Assembly: GCA_031308135.1 (NCBI GenBank)
Contig: JAHLJT010009419.1
Location: 38,247,221 to 38,311,220, forward strand
DNA: 64,000 nucleotides
Origin: Acheta domesticus
Lineage: Eukaryota; Arthropoda; Insecta; Orthoptera; Gryllidae
Direction: 5' to 3'
The stretch's first letter is position 1. Each line of letters starts with the position of its first letter. Below the pieces are notes generated by a model. It was not told where the DNA came from. It did no database searches and saw only the letters and a list, made by a program, of their open reading frames with translations. Of this stretch, positions 47,740 through 58,957 are shown one piece after another. The translations under genes and the position numbers were made by a program.

Positions 47740-50169
47740 TGGGAGATGACTCAGGATTTTTCATTAAACTTTCTTGGGGCAGCGAAAATGAGAGGGCGAT
47801 GAAAATGCGCTGCGGGGGCAGGCTGCACTGAGCCCTGGACGCGGAAGAAACGGATGATTAAACGAAACACAAATAGGGTAGACTCAAGGAAGTTCATTGT
47901 TTGGTTAATTATAACCCTGAAAAGCGGAGCAGTTTGGCGCCGGGGGGGAGCCTTCTGGATTTTAAAAAAAGAGAAGCGAGATACAAGTGCGTCACGAGGG
48001 AGAAGAATTAGCGCGTAGATAACTAAAAGCAATATGTTATACTTAACATTTTATTTCTGGAGCGAAAAGTCTTATTTCGCGTGGGACCGACTTTTGTCTC
48101 GTGGTCAAGCAAGGGATACTCGCCTGCGTTTCTCGTTCAGCGTTTTATCGGATTTTCTCCGTAGACTGAGACAATATTGATCTTTGTAAAAGAGCGCATC
48201 GAATTCTCCATTTCAAGGAGATAGACTGCTTTGCATATGGGTGCATATACAACGTAGCCGTAAATATTTTAGGAGTCGTTCGATTCCCGATAGGACTACG
48301 CGAATACACTGCCGCGGGAAGTGCCTGGCGCCGTGACGTACGGTGTGCAGGCAACCCACACTGCACGTGTGTATTACGGCACAGGAGCGACACTCCCAGG
48401 AGGCCACGGCATAAAAATCGAAGGTTACGCTTGCCAGCTTAACTTCCTATAGCACTTGCCTTTGCTGCTTTTAAGGGGAGACGAGAGAGGTGAAAAATAC
48501 TTTGGGACCAAGGAGGTTACGTCTTGAGGTTTCGAAAGAATCTCATCTGTTGTAGGTGTGAAAATGGAGTACGATGAAATCAGATATCCTAAATTGAATT
48601 ACGTTTTGAGTGTATTGCTCACGTTTCTACTGTCCCGAAAATTATTATTCTGTGAATTGTCAATTTTTAAGAATAAATAACAATTTCTGGAGTTTATGAT
48701 AAAAGGTAGAATATATTTAAATTTTTATTATCTATTCTTTAAGAAAATACGCATTTAGAATATATGACACACAAAAATGTTAGTAGCGATAAAATATTGG
48801 TGATTCATGCTACATCATAATTCACTATGGGAAAAATATTTGCATGTATTAAATTATTTCACATTTCTGATAAGTCCGAAAACTTTTTTGTTCATTTTCT
48901 TTCTTCAATCATTGTTTCACAAAATACTTACAACAAGATCAACACATATTAATTGTCCGATAGCTTTTGTTTCCACTTAATGTATTATATTTTAGAACAC
49001 ATTAGTAGCTTTTAAACCCAGAAATTCATTTAAAAGTTTCCCAAGAATTGAAGTAAACTTATTCGTTACTTCGTACTAGCAGCTTTACAACGTATTACGG
49101 GAAGTCTGAGAGGATTCCAGCAGCGATTGCGGATTGGTGAGAAGTGCTGTGAGGTGCAATCAAAAGGCCTTGCGTCGGGTTTCTAGCGGTTAAACCTTCT
49201 AGTTCCTCCTTTATTGCGCGTCGCGGAAATTTCACGACTTATCTGGTCAACTTGAAATTGCGTTCCGGCCATCCGGAAGTCATTGCGGCGAGGAGTTGTC
49301 GTGAAAGGGTCAGTAATTGCGACGATTTCGGCTACAAAGTGAGCGTGAAGTACTGAGAGATGAGTTGGAAGTTTAACACTTCTCTAGAAGTTGACGAAGG
49401 GTTATTGCTTTCAGAGCTCTTGAATTTTAAAACTGAGATTAAGGGCACGATATGTGACAAGATTGAATTTGTGTTCTAATTCTGGTACACTTATTGGTTA
49501 CATTAATGTTAAATTAATAACGTTATGATTTCAAGAATTAAGTGATATTTGTCTGAATGTTAGCATTTAAATTTAAGAAACCATTAATCAGCGAATGAAA
49601 AATGACATTACTTCAGGTTTCTTAAAAGTTGACTTAAATGGTTTTTCTCTTTTAAATTAATAAATTTACATATTGAAATTTAGTTAATTTACATTCAATA
49701 CTTTTTATTTAAATAGAAAGACTGCAGATGTTTTAGTTTCTTGCTGTTATGCAAAAATTACGATTATTAGGGTGATTTACAAATATAAAATTATTATTGT
49801 TGTAATATACGCGAAATATTTCTCTCGCGTTTCCACATCTTAAATTTGTGGTGATTACTACACGAATAATAAAATTAGAGCAAAATACTCAATTAAAACT
49901 GTCCCGTTTTCGAAACTCACAATTGATCCATTGAATGTAACTCGTACAACTGGGTCGTGTACATTGCTTTCCTGTGTTACGAGACTCGTAGCATTCACAC
50001 GACTCTGCGTCCGGGGCACACATGGCGGACATGTATATCTACGTGCGCACACATGCGTGCGTGCGTGCGTGGTTGTCCACGAACTCGGATGATATATCGC
50101 GCGTGTTGTATAAACCGAGTTTTGCGTTCTCGTGCCCATATATCACAAAAGAAGACGGACGGTTAACAA
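47740..50169. other. Non-coding intronic stretch
   Basis: AT-rich with GC-richer segments at about 48270-48480 and 49080-49330. No coding region or element recognised. A short TGCG run lies at about 50050-50071. Confidence 0.5.
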
Positions 50170-50560
50170 TCGCGCCTGCGGGCTGTGCCGAGGGCGCCTA
50201 CAAAAGAGTGGTGCAGGCCGGGGAAGAGGTGAAGGGCGGGGTGGCGGAGGGTGATGGGCTGAGAACGGAGAGTGGACGGCGAACTACGATTTGCGGACGG
50301 TGGGTGGACGGCGGAATTTGGTGAGCAGTAGGTGAGGATTCGAGGGCGGAGAATAGAGGGAAGATGTTGGAGGGTGGAGAATGATAGACGGAGATTGGAG
50401 ATTGGATAATGGAAGGTGGATAATGGAAGGCAGAAAATGGAGGATGGAGGGCGGAGGATGAAGGTTGGATAATGGAAGATGAAGGTCGGAGAGCAGAGTG
50501 CGAAATCCGAAGAGGATTGCGGAGATAGCAGTGAAAAGTGTACAAGGAGGGGGTAGAAAG
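50170..50560. repeat. G-rich degenerate short repeat
   Basis: GGATGGAGG / GGCGGAGGATGAAGG-type units make the + strand G- and A-rich. The Ser/Pro-rich minus-strand ORF is a composition artefact. Confidence 0.75.
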
Positions 50561-50927
50561 AGGTAGATGATTAATGAAGGGTTAAGAGAGTGAATAAAGA
50601 GCTAAGAAACCTGGGGTGTTGTGTGTAAACCAGAAGGGGAAGGTAGAAAATGTGGGGGATGCAAGGGTCGGTGAGAGAATGGTATTGAAAAGACAGCGTT
50701 CTTCTTGAGACATTCTCCACAATTGTGATGCAGAGAGAATGTTATTCCGCCTGCATCTTGCTTCACCAAATTAGGGACTCTCTGGACATTCTTGCATCGT
50801 CCAAATTATTTTTTCTAAAAATTATTCTCGCCTGAATTAGGAGTTTCGTCGACTTCACACATTTGCTTTATTTAAATATTACGAGTATCTCTTTCATCAT
50901 AAATTTTGTCGAAATCGCTTCGTAAGG

Positions 50928-51093
50928 TCTCAGTTCCGATGAGGCAATATTTTGTACACAAGCTAGATAGGAAGGTCGAGTTCAGTTTCCGTCTGAAGGA
51001 GAATTCTAGCGAACGGCTGTCTTGATAGGTAGTTTTCCGTGGTTCTTCCGATCAACAGAATACGAATGCTGTATCAGAACCCTAAAAAACGGT
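50928..51093 (+). mobile_element. tRNA-derived SINE, family I, internal fragment
   Basis: GTCTCAGTTCCGATGAGGCA (decayed box B region), GAAGGAGAATTCTAGCG, TTCCGATCAACAGAATACG and ACGGTCCATTAA follow the family order. Both ends are missing. Confidence 0.72.
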
Positions 51094-51960
51094 CCATTAA
51101 CTCATCAATCAATCGAAAACTCATTTAATTCTCATTTTCTCTTGACGATTGAGATTTCTTGAATTATCAGTTAAGCGATTAAATTAGAATGAATCCCTGT
51201 GATCAGTGATGTAATTAGGAAAGTAATTATAATAATACATATCTGAAATTCACGTTCCGAATGTGCTAAAATAAGTCATTCGAAGAAATCGATGATGTAA
51301 AATTTTAATGTTTTTTGGAATTTCTCATAAATTCTCATTCATTACAATCATAAAACATTACTTCACTATCGATCACAAAATGATTAAGGTGCCGAAATCG
51401 CGAGTTTAAATTATAAGTGTCAAAAAGTTATTTTATACAATCCTATTGACTCGTTATTAATTTTGAAACACTTACGAAGAAAGACTGACAAAGATACAAA
51501 GCGAATTAATACTTATAGTTTTCTTTTAAAATCCATACTTCTCATATGAAATTACAAATGAACTACTAAACTGTTCTCTGCAACGTCGAGAGTTCTGACA
51601 TTCTCCTGATCGTTATGACTATTGTCAAGAATTTACTTATATTATATTTAATTCTATTTCTGTGCACGTGATAGGCAATGGAATTGAAATCTAGAAAATA
51701 ACAAAATGCGTTCAAACTGCAAAATCTTTGGCTTCAATTAAAGGTTAGAGAAAGGGAAAGATAATTTGGATTCGATCATCTTCAGTGTTTGCACACTTGC
51801 ATATTCAAACTCTTCTCCTATCCTCATCAAAGCCAATCCACCAAACGGACTGAGGGCGTGGACATTCCCACTTCTGAATCCAGCTGTGGAGTACGCAATG
51901 TTCTGCGGGTTCCGCGCACTACTCGTGCTAATCGATGTTGCAAATTTATTGGCAGCTGAT
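51094..51960. other. AT-rich intronic stretch
   Basis: No feature recognised. Confidence 0.5.
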
Positions 51961-51964
51961 GCCA

Positions 51965-53330
51965 ATGAAACGGGCGGCGCGGGCCGGGCGCGGCGACGTG
52001 GAGCGGAAGGGCCCACTGTGGGCCGTCGCGCGGAGCGGGTGGGTCGGCGGACGGGCGGACGAGCGGGACGAGCCGTGCGGTCGCTAACGAGCGGGCGCCG
52101 CCGCCGCCCGCGGCCTCTGGGACTTCGCTGCGCTCCGGCCGCAAAGGCCACCCCGCCCACTCGCGTTCCATTGCCGGACCTGCTGCCACTCCTGCCTCCC
52201 GCCCTGACGCCACTCCGCCCCGCCCTGCCACACGCGCCGTCCTGCTGGGCAAATCCAACCTGATCTTCTCTGCCCCAGACGTGCCGTCCTATCGCCGGTG
52301 CTACTGCCCATCCTACCGCCCATCCTGATGCCCTACCACCCCCCTGTCAGTGCCCCCTTTTGGCTTTTGCATTCGGCCGTAGTCTTCCCTGCCCCAGCCG
52401 CTCCGTATTATCGCCCGACCCATCAACCGCCCTGCTATCCTACCACCCCACCCCACCCCGCCCTGACCCGCCCCCCTCCGTCCTTCCCCTTCGGCCCTAG
52501 TGTTTTCCTGCCCCCAGACAACCCGTCCTATCGCCGGAAATACTGCCCGTCCTCCCACTAGCTCTGCTGCCCTACCACTACACCTCACCCTGTCTCCGCC
52601 CCTCTCGGCCCTCCCATTCCGCCCTGCTCTTCCCTGACCCAGCCACTCCGTTCTATCGCCGGTCATACTGCCCTTCTAACCACCCGCCCTGCTGCCCTAC
52701 CACCCTGCTCCAACCGGTTCTTCATCCCGTCCTGCTTTCCTATCTCGCCTCATCCTCATTCTCCTATCGTCGGGCAGACTTCCCTTCTTGCAACCTCCCC
52801 TGCCACCCTACCATCCCGCCTCACCCTCCTCCGCTCCCACACCGTCCGGCCCTCCCGTCCGGCTCTCCTATCCGGGCTTGCCATTCCATCTATCTTTCTG
52901 ATCTGCTCAGCAGCTCCACCCCCACCCTCCCTGCCCCTTCTTCACGCTCTGATCAGCCTCCCTACTTTTCCCTGACGACCCGTTCAACTCCCAACCCTTT
53001 CTCTCTCGACTTTCTTTGCCGGTCCAGTCCACCCTGCCTCACCGATCATCCCTACCCAGCTCCCCATCACCACCACTCCCACCACCACCACTCCCACCAC
53101 CACCATAACCCCTTCGACCCAGCCCTGTCCTTTCGCCACGTCTTCTCCTGCTGCTCCACTCCGTCCTGCCACACAAATTCACTTTGCAGTCCTTTCTTGT
53201 AACGTCGCCTTTTTCCCTACTCTACCATCTCCCATGCCACCGTGACTCACCTAAATATTTCGCATTTCAGACCCGCTGTGCTAATCCTATATGTCTCCCA
53301 TCTCGCAGCCCTGAATTGATTCTCTACTGA
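51965..53330. repeat. GC-rich core passing into a C-rich degenerate repeat
   Basis: 51965-52100 is G-rich and CpG-dense. The skew then reverses and 52100-53330 is C/T-rich with recurring words such as CCGTCCTATCGCCGG (52282, 52526) and CCCGTCCTGC. It has the same internal skew switch as the block at 5230-6300. ORFs here are Pro/Arg/Ser-rich artefacts. Confidence 0.7.
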
Positions 53331-53655
53331 TGCCGTGCATCCTTACTTCCTTTCTGCCTCACCATCCTATATTCAAAATGCCCTCACACCCGCCGATCCT
53401 CTTAGCTCGTTCCTCCTTGTCTCTGACTTTGGCCTCAATTTCCTCTCTTATCCTGCTAATCTGACTGGTTATGATCTCAAACTTTTTGTATTGTTCTATT
53501 CCACGTACTCCTTCCGGCCCTCCTATCTTGATGACCTACCACGCTTCCTAATCCGGCAGTCCATTTACCCTTTTGCCTCTCTCGTCCGCGAGCTCCAACA
53601 TTTCCTACAAGGACTTTCGCATCTCGCTGTCGACGCTTACATTCCGACCCTCGCT

Positions 53656-53656
<1 letters not shown>

Positions 53657-53689
<33 letters not shown>

Positions 53690-53692
53690 TTG
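53657..53692. repeat. (TC)n microsatellite
   Basis: About 17 uninterrupted TC units inside a moderately C-rich, non-coding region. Confidence 0.92.
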
Positions 53693-53699
53693 CTACCCG

Positions 53700-55670
53700 A
53701 AGTTTTTGCCTCTCGCGGACTCGCCGGTTTCCACGCGCTGTCGCCCCGCACATCTCTCGCCGTCCAGATGGCTCGCTCTTCCCTTCGGCGCCTTCAATCC
53801 CTTCTATCTCTCATCCTCTGTTCGTTCCTTGCCGCCCCCACGCAAGCCGTGTCGTATACAGCAGCATTTGGTTCCGACGGTCGGCCCACTCGCCTCTCTC
53901 TCTCTCTCTGTGCGGGTGGAAGTTCGCTCGGTGAGGCGTGCGCCGACTGCGCTCCCTGTGACGGATGGCAGCGTCTGCATGTGGCCTTGCCGCCGACCAC
54001 GGCCCCCGTGAATCACATCCCGAGAGTCATTGTTGTCACTCGTTATCAGTCTCTGTTCTGACTAATGTTTACGGGCTCATCGTAGTAGGTACAATACGTT
54101 ACATCTGCGACGATTTCATGGGAACCGAAATGTCAGTTATTGGGCCTCTTCAAACGCATAAATTTAATTTTTTAGGACATTAATCAATATTTTCAAATAA
54201 TATGTTGGCAAAATCATTTATTGATAATTTATCACAGTCATACTTTGTATTATTTTCTCCTATTTTCATGAATGCTTGCTGCTTTTTAACTGTAATATTG
54301 TTTCACTTTTTTCACATTTTGTTCGACTATACATGCTTTAGACACTTCTTGACACTATTGAAAATTATGAAACAATCCAATTTACAAAACTTTACGATCA
54401 ACCTATCTCCGTACTGTTTTTGTGTCTATTCATTATTCTTGCCTATTCATTACTATTAAAGAAATACACAAAACTTTTTTTTAAAAAAAAAAGTGTAGAT
54501 ACTATTTCGAATGGGAGTTAAATGGTTAAAATTATTAAAAAATGATATAATAACCATAGTGAGATTAAAATACGTAAAACAATTAGCATAATATTAGCTG
54601 AACAAGAGTTTATTTTTGAAACACTCCAACTCTTAATAATTACCCTGGCGTTAGAGGCCAGGTATTTTCAAGGAAGAGTTTGTGAATAATATTTAACGAT
54701 TAACAACCTCTTTCTACAACCGAAATGCAATCGATAGCAATTATGCATATCTTACGAGATTTTCTAAACACGGTGTTCAGGATTAAGGGGTTTCCGATTG
54801 GTGAAAACGTTGAAGTAGTTACTCAGAATCCGAAAATCGCGAAGAAAGAAACGCCAATACAACAAAGTAAACGGCTTCCCCGATACAGAGAAATGGGCTC
54901 GGTAGTGAGGTATGAATAATAACATTTTTTAGACTTGGACGATACTACTACTTCCTTGGGCATGTGATGGGCATTAATGTAAACACAGAACAATTTACAT
55001 AAAATATATTTTTTACCCGATAAGTGAAAAAGGATATACATATCAATATCTAGCATGCCCTTCTTGCACCTTTATTAGTAATTCAAACCTATTAAGCTTT
55101 GATTCAATCAATTTGTTAAGTATATGTTTTATGTAATAATGATTAGACCAAACAGAACTGTTGCACGCACTGTTTTAATGGAGTCAAAAATGCTACGAAA
55201 ATGAATTTGATGGAAATCACACAAGGGTTTACATACGAAATTTTAAATCTTGAAATTTTGAATCTTTCCCTCCAAAATTGGTTTTACGATGTGTATGATG
55301 CGAAAGAAAACTACTTTCCGTAACAGCGAGGGACGCTATCCTTAAACAGCCCGCCTAGGAGCCCTCCCAGCGCGAAGCAGCCTCTGTGCGGGTATTCTCA
55401 TAGGTGACTTCCTCGCCTCGTCCACGCTCCGCAGTTAACCATCATCGCGACACCGCTTTCGCTCCCGACGCTCAGTTACAGCCGGTCACGCGCGGCGCGC
55501 AATCAACTTTCACGGCTCAGTTACCCAACATTATCGTCCACACGATCGTTACTTTCGGTTCATGTGCATCTTAGCAGTAGCTGACAGCGTAATAGACTTA
55601 TTAACGCAAGTGCTGTGTAAACTTCACTTATCCGAACTTTGCCGTGAAGCGAGAGTGGTGACATGAATAA
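53700..55670. other. Non-coding intronic stretch
   Basis: C-rich until about 54010, then AT-rich. A CpG-richer patch lies at 55330-55520. No gene or element recognised. Confidence 0.5.
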
Positions 55671-55749
55671 TAGTTATATAATAGTTTATAATAGTTAATT
55701 AGTTATATAATAGTTTATAATAGTTAATTAGTTAATACAGTTTATAATA
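55671..55749. repeat. 29-bp AT-rich tandem repeat, 2.7 copies
   Basis: TAGTTATATAATAGTTTATA begins at 55671 and again at 55700; a third partial unit follows. Exact between the first two units. Confidence 0.88.
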
Positions 55750-56484
55750 AGTTACATGGATAATAGTTATAAGTGAATTATTACTGCCACAGTGAAGGCA
55801 TACGTAGAGAAACCGTTAAATATACTAAATTAAATACCACTATCGGTCTATGACGAGGAGCTCGTAATACAAATATTTAGAGCAAATTCTGGCTGTATCA
55901 AATCATTCATTTACGTTACAAATGCAATGCGATAAAATTAAATCCTATATTCCGGTTCATAAATGTTTAATATACATGTATATTTCAAGCAAACGTTTTT
56001 TGAAGAACTAAGTTAAGACTAGAGGGCGGATTTTAATTAAATATCGTGTTTTTTTTTTCATTTTAAAACGATGCCGTTTACTGTAGAAATTAATTTTATG
56101 TTGTGACAAAAGGAAATAACGCATTTTTATGTGTAATTTTTTAACATTTTTTTGTCAATTTCGACTAATAAGACGTTTTTTACGTGTTTCCGTCATTTCA
56201 ACGCATTTTCCCCAGTGTTCATGATACTTAAAAAAATATATTGAATTATATTATGAAAGTTTTAGTAAAATCCTCAATATCTCAGTACTAGGTCAATGTG
56301 GAATAGCCCCTTGTTCTATTAAGTCCTTCAATTGTCAACAGTGGCCATGGATTATTACACTTGTATTCCAATAACTGTCATTACGGCATTGATTTGAGTT
56401 TCACTATATTTGAATAGATAAGAGTAAATTCTGTCCAAAAAGCATTCCTTGGTGCAAGCGTGTGGTGCGTTGTGTGGCGCGCAG

Positions 56485-56695
56485 GTGGTGCTGGGCGGCG
56501 GGCGGCGCCACTGGCTGCCCGCGGGCCACCCCGACCGCTGGGACGCGCGCGGCCGCGAGGGCCGGCGCCTGGACGGGCGCGACCTGGCGGCCGACTGGGT
56601 GCGCGGCCACCGCAAACGCGGCCAGCGCGCCGCCTACGTGCGCGACGCCTCCGAGCTCGCCGCCGTCGACCTCGGCGCCGTCGACTACCTGCTCG
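56485..56695 (+). CDS. Alkaline phosphatase, internal exon with the VVLGGGR block
   Basis: This 211-base exon encodes 70 residues plus the first base of the next codon. It begins VVLGGGRRHW, the counterpart of VILGGGRKY in other ALPs, continues with GRRLDGRDLAADWV (family G-T-R-L-D-G-K-N-L pattern) and RAAYVRDASEL, and ends VDYLL before a split Gly, matching the point before G-L-F in the family. The acceptor GTGTGGCGCGCAG is G/T-rich, not pyrimidine-rich; the donor is G|GTGAGT. All but one complete codon (AAA) end in G or C. This part forms the strand and crown-side surface between the active-site half and the second metal-ligand set; the ligands Glu311, Asp316, His320, Asp357, His358 and His432 would be in later exons that I do not find in the remaining 7.3 kb. 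Confidence 0.94.
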
Positions 56696-57365
56696 GTGAG
56701 TGAAGAAGCACGCCTCAAGCGCTGCTGCTTCTGCTCCTCTTCTTTCTTCTTCTTCTTCTTCTTCTTCTTCTTCTTCTTCTTCTCTTCTTCTTCTTTTTCT
56801 ATTTCTTCTTATCATTTTTCTTCTTTTCCTTTTCATTCATCTCCTCCTTCTCATTCTTCTTTTTCTCATTCCTCTCCCTTCCCTATTTCTTTTCTTCCTT
56901 TTCTTTTCTATTTTCTTCTTATTAATCTTCTTCTTCTTTTCCTTTTCCGCCTTCTGCTGCTGCGACTGCTGCTTTCTCCTTGCGCCTCTCTTCATATTTC
57001 TCCACTGTTTTTCTTCTTTTCTTTTACTCCTCCTCTCTTCTTCGTTCCCCTCTCTTCATAGTTTTTATCTCTTCTTCTTACCTTTCCCCCTCTTCTTTTC
57101 ATCTTATCACCCTCTTCTCTCTTCTTCTCTCGTTTTCGTCTTTTTTCACCTTTCTTTTCTTACTTTTATTGCGTTCTTTTTTGTATTCCTCTTCATTTTC
57201 TTATTTTTCCATCTCATTTCGTCTCTTTCTTTTAGTCCTTCTTCATTTTTAATCCGTTTCCTTTTCTTTCTTCTTGCATTCTTTCTTATCCTGCTTTTGT
57301 ATACTCTCGAGTTCCTTTTTTATACCATATGCCTAACGTGGAAGGAGAAATTAGATCACCTGTAG
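56696..57365. repeat. (TTC)n and long pyrimidine tract behind the ALP donor
   Basis: The intron starts GTGAGTGAAG, then a nearly pure TTC run at 56742-56781 and a degenerate C/T-rich tract to about 57350. Open frames here (Phe/Leu/Ser-rich) are artefacts. Confidence 0.88.
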
Positions 57366-58019
57366 TTACCCGAGTTCTTCATACTTCGTGAGGAACATTA
57401 GCCCCATAGCCACCCCTGGATGCACGCCTGCCCAGAATATTTTCCTCAGCAGTTGTTTCAATTAGTATTCAATTCTGCTGGTAAATATAGTTGTTTGCAA
57501 ATGTTTACATATAAACAATCATGAGAGATACGAACAGTTTTCCGCCATCAATTATCAGAACTCATCATCAGCAAATATAGTTTTAGTAAATAGTTTGCAT
57601 TAGAAATATTTTGAAAATGATGTGTGTAGTAAGCCTAAAAATTGAAGTAAAATTAACTAAATTTAAAGTAATTTAATCCAGATTCGGTCGTGCAGTTAAG
57701 CGCGGTGACATGTTACGCAGTGAAATGCAACGTAATACGCTGATGTGGGGTTTACCACAAGCTCCTCGCAACACTGTTCTGCTCTCTATGTGGCACAGTT
57801 TAGGGAAGAACAGTGTTTGAGGTGTAACAAAATGAATGGTATTAAAAGTTAACACAATTATATTTGGATTTCCAAAATGCGTAAAATACGTAAATGCTGT
57901 ACGGGTTTTGCTTAAAATTTGTTACTGATATTATTGTTTCGGCAGTTTCGTTATTCTAATATTTGTTGTTATTCTAATATTTGCCGTTACCTGCCAACCG
58001 ATTGCAATTTAAACGATTT
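57366..58019. other. AT-rich intronic stretch
   Basis: No feature recognised. Confidence 0.5.
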
Positions 58020-58195
58020 TTAGGACCGTATTCATAGTCGGCACTTCTTTTTCAGGAACACTTAAGTGTTTATTTATTCATATTTTCAATTCATATTTGT
58101 CACTGAAGGGTTTGCTTAAGTCACTGAAGTATTTACTCACTTATTCTTATAAGTGAGCTCATCTGTACCTTTAAGTGAACGCTTTTTTTTCAACA

Positions 58196-58585
58196 TGGAT
58201 AACATAAATGATTTTGATGAGTTTTTTGGAGTATATTGAAATCAATCAATCAATGAGAATTTGGAGTATATTGAAAGATCATATACCAAAGCGATATTTG
58301 AGAGACACGGAAAATCTTTTAGAAATCCATAGTCAACAAGAATTTCAGAAAAGATATCGTTTTGAAAAGGATACCGGACAATATTTTTTAGGTTATCTTA
58401 CGAGGACAGTATTTTATAGGTTATCATACAAAGATGATCACAATGCCCCATACGAAAATGTTTTTATTATTCTATATGGTAGTATCCTTCTTACATTACA
58501 ATTAAAACAATATTTTTTTAGGTTGCGTATGTTTATTTTTATCTTGCCAATAAAAAGTAGGCAATATAATTGCTTAAAGACCTAA
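58196..58585 (+). pseudogene. Harbinger transposase N-terminal fragment
   Basis: Translation gives IPKRYLRDTENLLEIHSQQE and FQKRYRFEKDTGQYFLGYL, matching the start of HARBI1-like nucleases (P-x-R-Y-L-R-D-x-E-N-P, then F-x-x-R-x-R-F-x-K-D). The preceding MDNINDFDEFFGVY is in another frame and is broken by a stop; a duplicated TTGGAGTATATTGAAA (about 58228 and 58261) explains the break. The DDE catalytic region is absent. Confidence 0.82.
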
Positions 58586-58708
58586 AATAATAGGCAATGT
58601 AGATAAAAATTAACATATGTAGAAGAATAGAATTGTAGAATAGAATTGTTTTAATTGTAATATGAGGAAGATACCACTCTATGGAATAATATTAAATGAG
58701 ATAGATAA

Positions 58709-58957
58709 TCATTTTTGGTCTCTTCTATTTAACAAGAAAATTCTTGGGAATGTTTTCATGATTTGAATTATGTTCTCCTGCAGTTTTTTTCCACGTGTCT
58801 TTCTTCTTATGTGCAGAAACTGCATCTGATTGTTTTCAACAATGTTTTTGTATTTCAGTACAATTTTTCGCAGTTCACCAGGTTCCTTCACTGAATAACT
58901 CTTTCCTTTAGGTATTTTACTACATATGCAAAATCGGAATAATTCTGCCAAAACCAA
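58709..58957 (-). pseudogene. Harbinger Myb/SANT-like DNA-binding protein remnant
   Basis: An open frame of 82 codons contains ELRKIVLKYKNIVENNQ followed by KKLQENIIQIM. This follows the pattern of the Myb/SANT-like domain (L-x-x-L-V-x-K-Y-K-x-I-I-E-N-K, then a W/K-x-x-I helix) in the second protein of Harbinger elements, which brings transposase to DNA in the nucleus. The middle is degraded and the N-terminal part is missing. Assigned from position inside the element and this motif. Confidence 0.6.

Larger units (their letters stand above)
25067..56484 (+). other. ALP intron (31.4 kb)
   Basis: Bounded by GTGAGT at 25067 and GCGCAG ending at 56484, phase 0. The encoded protein reads straight across (HRMN-VVLGGGRRHW), as in the family, so no exon is missing between. 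It holds a 1-kb satellite, a C-rich block, a CpG island and at least ten mobile-element copies. Confidence 0.88.

Noticed and set aside
56381..57365. Ser/Phe/Leu-rich + ORFs and Arg/Glu-rich - ORF beside ALP exon 3
   Set aside because: Antisense of the exon plus the TTC pyrimidine tract; only the ALP frame has family motifs.
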